Of a DNA stretch of 31,744 nucleotides, positions 23,213 to 30,661 are shown piece after piece. The first letter of the stretch is position 1. Each line of letters opens with the position of its first letter. The stretch lies in assembly GCA_006844635.1 (NCBI GenBank), contig SPJO01000106.1, positions 1-31,744 on the forward strand, written 5' to 3'. Below the pieces are notes generated by a model that searched no databases, was not told the origin of the DNA, and saw nothing but the letters and a program-made list of their open reading frames with translations. This stretch comes from Methylophilaceae bacterium (GTDB lineage Bacteria > Pseudomonadota > Gammaproteobacteria > Burkholderiales > Methylophilaceae). The position numbers were made by a program, and so were the translations under genes.

Positions 23213-25237
23213 ATGAACAACTCTCCCTTACTCGCTAAAATCAATGAATATGAAAAATGGCGCGCTGATTTAAAAAACACCATTTCAAGTTACCGCGACT
23301 GGCTGTCAAACAGCGCGCATACTGACAGCATTAAAGAGCTTCGCTTACATGACATGCTTGAAAACCTCAACCATGACAAACTCACTATTGCATTTTTAGC
23401 AGATGCTGCTCGGGGGAAAACTGAGACTATTAATACGCTGTTCTTTTCTGACTTAAAACTACATCTTTTCCCAACCGATGTAGGAAGTAGTTCGCGTTGC
23501 TCAACTGAAATTTATTGGAATACAAATGAAGAGCCATCCATTAGCTTGCTGCCCATTAGCACGCGTCGCACGGAAGATACATTGGCTTACTTAAAAACCA
23601 CGCCGAATATCTGGGAAACTTACAAGCTAAACCTTGGCTCTGTTGAGGAAATGCAAGATACTTTAAACAAGCTTACCGAGCAATTTGAAGTCACGAAAAG
23701 CGAAGCCATCAGTCTAGGCTTATGGGACTCAACGAATCAAGCCATGGTTGATGCCTTAGAAGAAACTGGTCACATTAAGGTGCCCGTTTGGCGCCATGCA
23801 ATGATCAACTATCCACACCCGGCATTACAAAGTGGCTTAGTGATTATTGATACACCAGGTTTGGATAAACTCAATGCAGAGCCTGAGCTCACATTAAACA
23901 TCATGCCTAATGCCGATGCTGTGGTTTTCCTCACCGCTGCAGACACGAACGTAACAGATAACGATCGCGCTATCTGGAATGAATTCATTAGACACAGAAC
24001 ACGCCATCGCTTTGTATTACTGAACAAAATTGATACGTTATCCACGACATCAAAAACGAAACAGAAGTTAGAAAATGACATTGACCGTTTAGTCACCATG
24101 ACTGCGCATGAGTTGCATACGACACCAGAAATTGTATTTCCAATTTCAGCTCGCCAAGGACTCATCGCCAAAACAGAAGGTAATGCCGCGTTATTAGAAG
24201 AAAGTAAACTCAAAAGCTTCGAAGAAGCACTCGGTGAATACATTACTAAATCCAAGCATGAGCTCTATGGTAGAACCATCGCTAGCGAATGCAGCGTGAT
24301 GATTAAAAACTCACGCAAAGCCGTTCAACAGCGCAAACTTAGTATGCAGGCGCAAATCAACGAATTAAGAGAAATCAAAGGTAAGAATGCCAGTGAATCT
24401 GCCAACATCCTGAAAAAAGTCATTGCTGAGAAAAAACGTTACGAATCTTCAATTCCAACCTTCAATCTAGCGAATGAAAAAATTTCTAAGCATGGTAAGA
24501 ACCTGCTTAAACATCTGAGCGTCGATTACTTAGATTCATCGATTACTGAAAGTCGTAAAGAAATCGGTGAAAGCTGGACAACCATGGGCCTCAATAAAGG
24601 CATGCGCAATGTCATGAAGCAGGCTAACGAATTAGCCGATCATGTCACACGTGAAAGCAAGAAAATTAAAAAACTAGCTGACAATGTTTACGATGTTTTT
24701 CAATCGAAGCATGGCTTTGAAATCTTTGAAGCACCTGACTTGGACATGTCTAATTTTTTAAACAATATGCGTGCCCTTGAAAAAATCACCGATGACTTTT
24801 GCAAAGACCCCATCAACTTGATGACTGAAAAGCACTTCTTAGTGCGTAAATTTTTCTTGGGTCTAGGCACGCAAAAACAAAAAATATTTGAGCAAGCACG
24901 CAAAGAATGTGAACTATGGTTATTAGATGTATTAAGTACCTTAAAATCACAAATGAATGAGCATAAAGCAATGCTTGCAGAACGTACCAAGAACTTAATG
25001 AAAGCGAACGACAGTGCTAAAGCACTCGATGGTCAATTGAAGAAGATTGAAACAGAGTTTGCCGCTTTATCCAAAGAGAGCAAAGCCATGGATAATATGT
25101 TGCTGCATATTGTGACATCGATGCAACCTGCTATTCAAGCGGACTTGGCTGCAAAAAATGAAGGCGTATTAGACAAGACCATTAACTTAGAGCTGACATT
25201 GCCTAATGTTAACTATGCTGCCTCAACACCTTCATAA
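23213..25237 (+). CDS. Dynamin-like GTPase (bacterial, uncharacterised)
   Basis: 674-aa soluble protein. The N-terminal GTPase domain shows a G1 loop ADAARGKT (63-70; the usual first Gly is Ala), a downstream FPTDVGSSSRCST segment (86-98) like the dynamin G2 region, G3 DTPGLDKL (213-220) and G4 NKID (271-274). From about 310 onward it is almost wholly helical, with coiled-coil stretches near 345-415 and 580-650, as in the stalk/bundle regions of dynamins. A hydrophobic patch HFLVRKFFLGLG lies in the middle of the helical part and might touch membrane. No full membrane-spanning helix is evident. I infer a membrane-remodelling or stress-related dynamin-like protein. It stands alone between yggT and the convergent rng; bacterial dynamin genes often come in pairs, but no partner is here. 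Confidence 0.75.
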   Translation: MNNSPLLAKINEYEKWRADLKNTISSYRDWLSNSAHTDSIKELRLHDMLENLNHDKLTIAFLADAARGKTETINTLFFSDLKLHLFPTDVGSSSRCSTEIYWNTNEEPSISLLPISTRRTEDTLAYLKTTPNIWETYKLNLGSVEEMQDTLNKLTEQFEVTKSEAISLGLWDSTNQAMVDALEETGHIKVPVWRHAMINYPHPALQSGLVIIDTPGLDKLNAEPELTLNIMPNADAVVFLTAADTNVTDNDRAIWNEFIRHRTRHRFVLLNKIDTLSTTSKTKQKLENDIDRLVTMTAHELHTTPEIVFPISARQGLIAKTEGNAALLEESKLKSFEEALGEYITKSKHELYGRTIASECSVMIKNSRKAVQQRKLSMQAQINELREIKGKNASESANILKKVIAEKKRYESSIPTFNLANEKISKHGKNLLKHLSVDYLDSSITESRKEIGESWTTMGLNKGMRNVMKQANELADHVTRESKKIKKLADNVYDVFQSKHGFEIFEAPDLDMSNFLNNMRALEKITDDFCKDPINLMTEKHFLVRKFFLGLGTQKQKIFEQARKECELWLLDVLSTLKSQMNEHKAMLAERTKNLMKANDSAKALDGQLKKIETEFAALSKESKAMDNMLLHIVTSMQPAIQADLAAKNEGVLDKTINLELTLPNVNYAASTPS

Positions 25238-25249
25238 GTTGTTGGTAAC

Positions 25250-26710
25250 TTAGCACCAAACCACATCGAATGTTTCACGCGGGTACTGGCTATCAACTTT
25301 CAAGACAATCCGTGTGTCGATGAAATCGGATAAATTTGCGAGGCTTTGTGACTCCTCATCCTGCAATAAGTTAATGACACTTGGCGAAGCAATGACTTTA
25401 AACTCTTTTGCCTCAAACTGCTTAGACTCACGTAATAGTTCACGCATGATTTCATAGGCAATCGTTTGTGCCGTTTTATATTCGCCTCTGCCTTGGCAAA
25501 CTTCACAGGGCTCACAAAGCATATGCGCCAAGCTTTCACGTGTCCGCTTGCGAGTCATTTCCACAAGCCCAAGCTGTGTAAAGCCGTTAACACTGGTTCT
25601 TGCACGATCAATCGTCAATGCTTTCTCTAACTCATCCAGCACTTTTTCGCGCTGCGCATCTTCATCCATATCGATAAAATCGATAATAATAATGCCGCCC
25701 AAGTTGCGCAGTCTTAATTGTTGAGCAATGCTTTGTGCAGCCTCTAGGTTGGTCTTAAAAATCGTATCGGAAAGGTTCTTACCACTGACGAAGCTACCTG
25801 TATTGACATCCACCGTGGTGAGCGCTTCCGTTTGATCAAAAATGAGATAACCACCTGAGTTAAGGTCCACTTTGCGTAAAAAGGCCAGCTCAAACTCTTT
25901 TTCAATATTATAAAAATCAAAAATTGGTCGTTTGCCTTGGTAGTGGCTCAATGGTTTGAGCGCGTTCACAACATAAAGCTCAGCAAAGCGCTTCATTTTC
26001 TCAAACGTTTCTTTTGAGTCAACACGAATACTCGCCGTGGTTTCATTCACGACATCTCGCAATACCCGCTTCGGTAAACTTAAATCATAAAAAATCAATG
26101 ATCGCTCTTTTGCCGTCAGACTGTCTTCTTGGATTTTCGCCCAAACTTTATTTAAATAAGCCACATCCGCCAACAACTCTTCATCGGTGGCCGTTTCCGA
26201 CATGGTACGAATAATATATCCGCCTTTTCGTTCCGCGGGTAACAAGTCTATGAGTCGATTACGCAACAACTCGCGCTCTTCTTCATCTTCAATGCGTTGT
26301 GACACCCCGATATGCGCTTGATGAGGTAAATAAACGAGAAAGCGCCCAGCAATACTCACCTCTGTCGTTAAACGAGCACCTTTGGTGCCAATCGGCTCTT
26401 TAATGACTTGGACAATAATGAGCTGTCCTTCATGCAAAATTTCTTGTATGGGTTTGCCTGGCTGCTCATCATCTTCACTTTGGCATTCTTTGATATCTGC
26501 GGCATGTAAAAATGCAGCACGTTGCAAACCAATCTCAACAAAAGCCGATTGCATCCCTGGCAACACGCGGCAAACCTTACCAAAATAGATATTGCCCACA
26601 ATACCCAGCGATGAACTTCGCTCAATATGCAGCTCTTGCGCGACACCATGCTCAAGCACGGCCACCCTCGTTTCTTGTGGGGTGACATTAATTAATATTT
26701 CTTGTCCCAA
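25250..26710 (-). CDS. rng: Ribonuclease G
   Basis: 486-aa endoribonuclease of the RNase E/G family, cutting AU-rich single-stranded RNA and maturing 16S rRNA. Start is a TTG at 26710: the resulting N-terminus MGQEILINVTPQETRVAVLE lines up residue for residue with known RNase G, and GAAGAAGAG lies upstream. An S1 domain spans about 38-128. The catalytic aspartates are Asp301 in TTVDVNTGSFV and Asp344 in IIIIDFIDM. The zinc-link Cys pair is CEPC (399-402). The long C-terminal scaffold of RNase E is absent, so it is RNase G. It follows maf by 29 bases (the maf-rng pair is common) and converges on the dynamin gene with only 12 bases between the stops. Confidence 0.96.
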   Translation of the reverse strand: MGQEILINVTPQETRVAVLEHGVAQELHIERSSSLGIVGNIYFGKVCRVLPGMQSAFVEIGLQRAAFLHAADIKECQSEDDEQPGKPIQEILHEGQLIIVQVIKEPIGTKGARLTTEVSIAGRFLVYLPHQAHIGVSQRIEDEEERELLRNRLIDLLPAERKGGYIIRTMSETATDEELLADVAYLNKVWAKIQEDSLTAKERSLIFYDLSLPKRVLRDVVNETTASIRVDSKETFEKMKRFAELYVVNALKPLSHYQGKRPIFDFYNIEKEFELAFLRKVDLNSGGYLIFDQTEALTTVDVNTGSFVSGKNLSDTIFKTNLEAAQSIAQQLRLRNLGGIIIIDFIDMDEDAQREKVLDELEKALTIDRARTSVNGFTQLGLVEMTRKRTRESLAHMLCEPCEVCQGRGEYKTAQTIAYEIMRELLRESKQFEAKEFKVIASPSVINLLQDEESQSLANLSDFIDTRIVLKVDSQYPRETFDVVWC

Positions 26711-26739
26711 TCTTTACTCTTCTTCGCTATTTAATTGTA

Positions 26740-27330
26740 TTAATCTGCTATTTTATGAATCAACTGTACAGTTTCAAACACAGGCAAGCCCATCACACCA
26801 GAATAACTACCTTCAATATGCTTAATCCAAGCAGCTGCTCTACCTTGAATGCCGTAAGCACCTGCTTTATCGCGATGCTCGCCTGTTGCAAGGTAGTCTT
26901 GAATCATCTCCGTTGTCAATCGCATCATTTGCACATTTGTCGTACTTAACATGCCTTTCACTTGCCCTCTATAGCTCACCGCAACTGCAGTATGCACTGC
27001 ATGCGTTTTCGTTGACAGCTTTTTCAACATACGAGATGCATCTTCATCGTTTTCAGGTTTACCTAAAATTTCCTGCCCAATACTCACGGTCGTATCTGCT
27101 GCTATTACGCACAAATGTGCATACTCCCGTTTCATACTTTGAGCCGTTGCCAGCGCTTTCTCTTGGGCCAAGCGCTTGACATAGTCTGTTGGCGACTCGT
27201 TCGGCTGAACGGATTCATCAATGTCTGATGGTAATACAATACAATCAATGCCTACTTGCTTTAACAACTCGACACGACGCGGGCTTCTTGAGGCCAATAT
27301 GACCATTTGCGTATTCTTTTTAGCAACCAT
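26740..27330 (-). CDS. maf: Maf family nucleotide pyrophosphatase (dTTP/UTP type, YhdE-like)
   Basis: 196 aa from the ATG at 27330. It is expected to hydrolyse non-canonical or excess nucleoside triphosphates, with YhdE-like members preferring dTTP/UTP. The N-terminal loop ASRSPRR (13-19), the AADTTV block with Asp79, LGKPENDEDASRML, and DKAGAYGIQGRA near the C-terminus are all intact. The start is uncertain: ATG at 27306 gives MVILASRSPRR directly, and GTG/ATG codons at 27393/27390 would add about 20 residues. None has a clear ribosome site. The gene lies immediately upstream of rng, the common arrangement. Confidence 0.9.
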   Translation of the reverse strand: MVAKKNTQMVILASRSPRRVELLKQVGIDCIVLPSDIDESVQPNESPTDYVKRLAQEKALATAQSMKREYAHLCVIAADTTVSIGQEILGKPENDEDASRMLKKLSTKTHAVHTAVAVSYRGQVKGMLSTTNVQMMRLTTEMIQDYLATGEHRDKAGAYGIQGRAAAWIKHIEGSYSGVMGLPVFETVQLIHKIAD

Positions 27331-27471
27331 GGCCAATACTTTAATTGACTCTGGGCTGATTGCCAAATACTTCTTACCACATCCTGCCATCACGGTTTTG
27401 ACAGTCTAGCTATACCCGTAACCGCCGGCTTAGCGTAAAATAATCATTCATCCATGTAATAACGAAATCAC

Positions 27472-27924
27472 GTGAAAAAAGAACCTTGGAAACCCCATGC
27501 AACTGTCGCTGCAATCGTGGAGCAAGATGGTCAATTTCTATTAGTGGAAGAAACCACCAGTCGCGGCAATCGTTTCAATCAGCCAGCAGGCCACTTAGAA
27601 GATAACGAAACCATCACCCAAGCTGTGATTCGGGAAACACTAGAGGAAACTGCTTATGACTTCCACCCAGAAGCATTACTAGGCATTTACCATTGGAAAC
27701 ATACGCATAACGATACAACGTATCTACGCTTTGCCTTCATTGGGCAAGTCGGGCAACATTATCCAACACAAGCATTAGATGATGGCATTATCCGCGCGGT
27801 ATGGATGTCCATCGAAGAAATTCGTGAAAAACAACACTTAATGCGTAGTGAACAAGTGCTGTTATGCTTTGAAGATTATATTGCTGGCAAGCAATACCCA
27901 CTAGAAACGATTACGCACTTGTGA
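27472..27924 (+). CDS. nudJ: Nudix hydrolase, NudJ-like phosphatase
   Basis: 150 aa. The N-terminus WKPHATVAAIVEQDGQFLLVEE and the motif NQPAGHLE resemble NudJ, which hydrolyses nucleoside di/triphosphates and thiamin pyrophosphate precursors. The Nudix box begins at Gly40 (GHLEDNE...RETLEETAY); the usual Gly after the last Glu pair is Ala61, while the catalytic REXXEE is complete (54-59). The start is a GTG at 27472; the only nearby ATG is closed at once by a stop. No good ribosome site is seen. It lies 13 bases before mnmA; the nudJ-mnmA pairing is known in E. coli and many proteobacteria. Confidence 0.88.
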   Translation: MKKEPWKPHATVAAIVEQDGQFLLVEETTSRGNRFNQPAGHLEDNETITQAVIRETLEETAYDFHPEALLGIYHWKHTHNDTTYLRFAFIGQVGQHYPTQALDDGIIRAVWMSIEEIREKQHLMRSEQVLLCFEDYIAGKQYPLETITHL

Positions 27925-27937
27925 GACCATTAGCCCT

Positions 27938-29041
27938 ATGAGTAAACCTAAAGTAATCGTCGGCCTGTCAGGCGGCGTTGATTCATCCGTCACAGCCCTT
28001 TTATTAAAACAGCAAGGTTATGATGTCACGGGTCTTTTCATGAAGAACTGGGAAGATGATGACGATGATGAGTATTGTGCAAGCAAACAAGACTTAATCG
28101 ATGCTGTATCAGTTGCCGATAAAATCGGCATTGATATAGAAGCCGTTAATTTTAGCAAAGAGTACAAAGACCGCGTGTTTGCTAACTTTTTATCAGAGTA
28201 TGAAGCAGGCCGAACACCGAACCCAGATATTTTATGCAATGCTGAAATTAAATTTAAGGCTTTTTTAGAACATGCCATGAATTTAGGTGGCGACTTAATC
28301 GCGACAGGACACTACGCAAAAGTCCGCGAGAATCCAATCAAAAAAGGCCGCTACCAACTGCTAAAAGCAGATGATGGTAGTAAGGATCAAAGTTACTTTC
28401 TCTACCGTTTGAACCAAGCGCAACTGAGCAAAACCTTATTCCCGCTCGGCAGCTATTTAAAACGAGAAGTCCGTGAAATTGCACGTGAAGCTGGCTTGCC
28501 GAATGCTGAGAAGAAAGATTCAACAGGCATTTGTTTTATTGGTGAGCGTCCGTTCCAAGCGTTTTTAGCGCGCTACCTACCGAAAAAACCGGGCGAGATT
28601 AAAACCCCAGAAGGCAAAGTTATTGGTCAACATGACGGCTTGATGTATTACACGCTAGGCCAGCGCCAAGGTTTAAAAATTGGTGGCAGTCGCGACAGCA
28701 CTGGTGAACCTTGGTTTGTCGCAGGGAAAGACATGGCGAACAATGAGCTGATTGTGGTGCAAGGTCATGACCACCCACTGTTGCTGAGTGATGGATTAAA
28801 AGCCGGTCAGTTGCATTGGATTAGTGATGAGGATCCAGAAACTAATTGGGTTTATGCGGCTAAAACACGCTATCGCCAAGCGGATGCACCCTGCGAAGTC
28901 GACGCAGTGAATAGCAAAGAAGTCAATATCCAATTCGGTCAAAAACAATGGGCTGTCACCCCGGGACAATCTGCTGTTGTCTATGAAAGTAATGTCTGCC
29001 TTGGCGGCGGGATTATTACTGGCGGCTTATCAAACACTTAA
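27938..29041 (+). CDS. mnmA: tRNA-specific 2-thiouridylase MnmA
   Basis: 367 aa. It places sulfur at position 2 of the wobble uridine in tRNA for Lys, Glu and Gln. The PP-loop ATP site is GLSGGVDSS (9-17). The two catalytic cysteines are Cys100 in PDILCNAEIKF and Cys199 in STGICFIGER. Additional family blocks are GLFMKNWEDDDDDEYCAS, ATGHYAKV, KDQSYFLYRL, and YYTLGQRQGLKIGG towards the C-terminal barrel. Length and both cysteines are canonical. The gene follows the Nudix gene by 13 bases and converges on the GST-like gene with 13 bases between stops. Confidence 0.97.
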   Translation: MSKPKVIVGLSGGVDSSVTALLLKQQGYDVTGLFMKNWEDDDDDEYCASKQDLIDAVSVADKIGIDIEAVNFSKEYKDRVFANFLSEYEAGRTPNPDILCNAEIKFKAFLEHAMNLGGDLIATGHYAKVRENPIKKGRYQLLKADDGSKDQSYFLYRLNQAQLSKTLFPLGSYLKREVREIAREAGLPNAEKKDSTGICFIGERPFQAFLARYLPKKPGEIKTPEGKVIGQHDGLMYYTLGQRQGLKIGGSRDSTGEPWFVAGKDMANNELIVVQGHDHPLLLSDGLKAGQLHWISDEDPETNWVYAAKTRYRQADAPCEVDAVNSKEVNIQFGQKQWAVTPGQSAVVYESNVCLGGGIITGGLSNT

Positions 29042-29054
29042 TGAAGTTATCGAC

Positions 29055-29666
29055 TTAAGCCGCGACAGGGGCAGTTTCTTTAAAGCTAGGCCGCTTACTC
29101 AGAATCGTATAGTGCTTAGATAGGTTCGGATATTTGTCCTGCCAACCCATGTCTGCAAGACGCAAGCTGACATAACCCAACATACAACCAACCGCAATAT
29201 CGGCAAGGCTAAAGGTTTCATCAACACACCACTTTTTCTTGTTGATGTCCTCATTTAACACAGCCAAGCCTTGCTCAACTTTTTTCATTTGTTTATCAAT
29301 AAAAGAGGCAGACTGCTGATCACTGACTTTGCGCTGCTCGAGCATCACAGCAATAGTTGCATCGCAAATACCATCAGCGAGCGCGCACCAGCGAATCACG
29401 GATATTCTCAATCTTGGGTCATTAGGCACCAACCTTGAACCAGGTGTCCTCGTATCAAGGTATTCAACAATCACGCGCGAGTCATACAAACCCTCATCAT
29501 TATCTAAAATCAGCACGGGGATTTTACCCAAAGGGTTGTACTGCGTGACTGGCGAGTCTTCGGCCCCTAACACGACTTCTTGGAGATCTAGATCGAGATG
29601 TTTCTCTAAAGCAACGACACGCACCTTGCGTGCATACGGACTATTCTGGGTATATAACAGTTTCAT
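29055..29666 (-). CDS. Glutathione S-transferase family protein (YibF-like)
   Basis: 203 aa. The N-terminal thioredoxin-like domain (1-80) begins MKLLYTQNSPYARKVR, with Ser9 in the usual catalytic position. It includes NPLGKIPVL with the cis-proline, and DSRVIVEYL, the glutathione gamma-glutamyl contact. The C-terminal helical domain carries ALADGICDATI and FSLADIAVGCMLGYVSLR, which resemble YibF of E. coli. Substrate is unknown; detoxification or thiol chemistry is inferred only from the family. It is divergent from nadC across a 48-base palindromic region. No ribosome site is seen before the ATG. Confidence 0.9.
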   Translation of the reverse strand: MKLLYTQNSPYARKVRVVALEKHLDLDLQEVVLGAEDSPVTQYNPLGKIPVLILDNDEGLYDSRVIVEYLDTRTPGSRLVPNDPRLRISVIRWCALADGICDATIAVMLEQRKVSDQQSASFIDKQMKKVEQGLAVLNEDINKKKWCVDETFSLADIAVGCMLGYVSLRLADMGWQDKYPNLSKHYTILSKRPSFKETAPVAA

Positions 29667-29686
29667 ACAATGAGGACCAAGTTTTT

Positions 29687-29714
29687 AAATTGCATCTGCA
29701 TTATAATGCAATTT
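29687..29714. promoter_or_regulatory. Palindromic promoter/operator between the GST-like gene and nadC
   Basis: Perfect inverted repeats AAATTGCAT (29687-29695) and ATGCAATTT (29706-29714) flank a 10-base centre. Overlapping this is a perfect 14-base palindrome TGCATTATAATGCA (29697-29710). The shorter palindrome contains TATAAT in both directions: plus 29702-29707 towards nadC, minus 29700-29705 towards the GST gene. The right arm abuts the nadC ATG at 29715. With the plus -10 ending 7 bases before that ATG, and no ribosome site, nadC mRNA would start at or next to its start codon. The layout suggests a repressor site covering divergent promoters. The regulator is unknown. Confidence 0.55.
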
Positions 29715-30581
29715 ATGAGCTTACCCTTATTTACACAACAATATCCGCGCGGCAGTCAACCGTTCAACGACTTAGTCAACAAGCAAGTCGCCGCAGCGCT
29801 AGCAGAAGACATTGGCAGCGGTGATTTAACTGCTTCATTGGTGCCTGACACCCCAACCACAGCAACCATCATTAGCCGAGAACAAGCTGTCATTTGTGGT
29901 ATTGACTGGGTCAATGCTTGCTTTCAACAGTTAGATCCATCAGTCAAAATTGACTGGAAAATTGATGAGGGAGAAACCGTTGAAGCAAATCAACAACTCT
30001 GTGAAATTCACGGTCATGGCCGTGCACTATTAAGTGCGGAGCGCTGCGCGCTTAACTTTCTGCAAACATTGTCTGCTGTCGCAACCCAAACGCAACAATA
30101 TGTCAAAGCGGTCGCTGGCACAAAAGCACAAATTTTAGATACGCGAAAAACAATTCCAGGGTTACGACTCGCTCAGAAATATGCTGTGACAGTTGGCGGT
30201 GGATTTAACCAACGTATCGCACTGTATGATGGCGTTCTGATCAAAGAAAACCATATTGCAGCAGCAGGCAGCATTAAAAATGCATTAACACAAGCGTTCG
30301 CGCTCAATCACCAAGCGCCGGTTCAGATAGAAGTCGAAAGTCTTAGCGAGTTATCAGAAGCTATTGCGGCAGGGGCAACAAGCGTCTTATTAGATGATTT
30401 TTCATTAGCAGATATGCGGACTGCTGTCGGCATCACCCAAGGCAAAGCTTTGTTAGAAGCCTCTGGCAATGTTAATCACACCACGATTGCTGATATTGCC
30501 AACACAGGCGTTGACCGCATTTCTATAGGGGCATTAACCAAGCACATCCAGGCCATTGATTTATCAATGAGAATCCAATAG
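29715..30581 (+). CDS. nadC: Nicotinate-nucleotide pyrophosphorylase (carboxylating), quinolinate phosphoribosyltransferase
   Basis: 288 aa from the ATG at 29715. It converts quinolinate and PRPP to nicotinate mononucleotide in de novo NAD synthesis. Conserved blocks are AEDIGSGDLTASLV near the N-terminus, LSAERCALNFLQTLSAVAT, LDTRKTIPGLRLAQKYAV, GGGFNQRIALYDGVLIKENH, VQIEVESLSEL and VDRISIGALTKH, i.e. the complete active site. An upstream in-frame start at 29670 would translate through the palindromic promoter and add 15 residues outside the family alignment, so I reject it. No ribosome site is present. No nadA or nadB is adjacent. Confidence 0.95.
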   Translation: MSLPLFTQQYPRGSQPFNDLVNKQVAAALAEDIGSGDLTASLVPDTPTTATIISREQAVICGIDWVNACFQQLDPSVKIDWKIDEGETVEANQQLCEIHGHGRALLSAERCALNFLQTLSAVATQTQQYVKAVAGTKAQILDTRKTIPGLRLAQKYAVTVGGGFNQRIALYDGVLIKENHIAAAGSIKNALTQAFALNHQAPVQIEVESLSELSEAIAAGATSVLLDDFSLADMRTAVGITQGKALLEASGNVNHTTIADIANTGVDRISIGALTKHIQAIDLSMRIQ

Positions 30582-30661
30582 CATTGAACTAAATCACCAA
30601 CTCGGCAATCAATATCCATATGGCAACTGCTAGCAACGTTAATAATAAAAATAGAGGGGCA

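Noticed and set aside
27398..27403. Perfect TTGACA between maf and nudJ (plus strand)
   Set aside because: No -10-like sequence occurs at 15-19 bases spacing, so it is probably a chance match.
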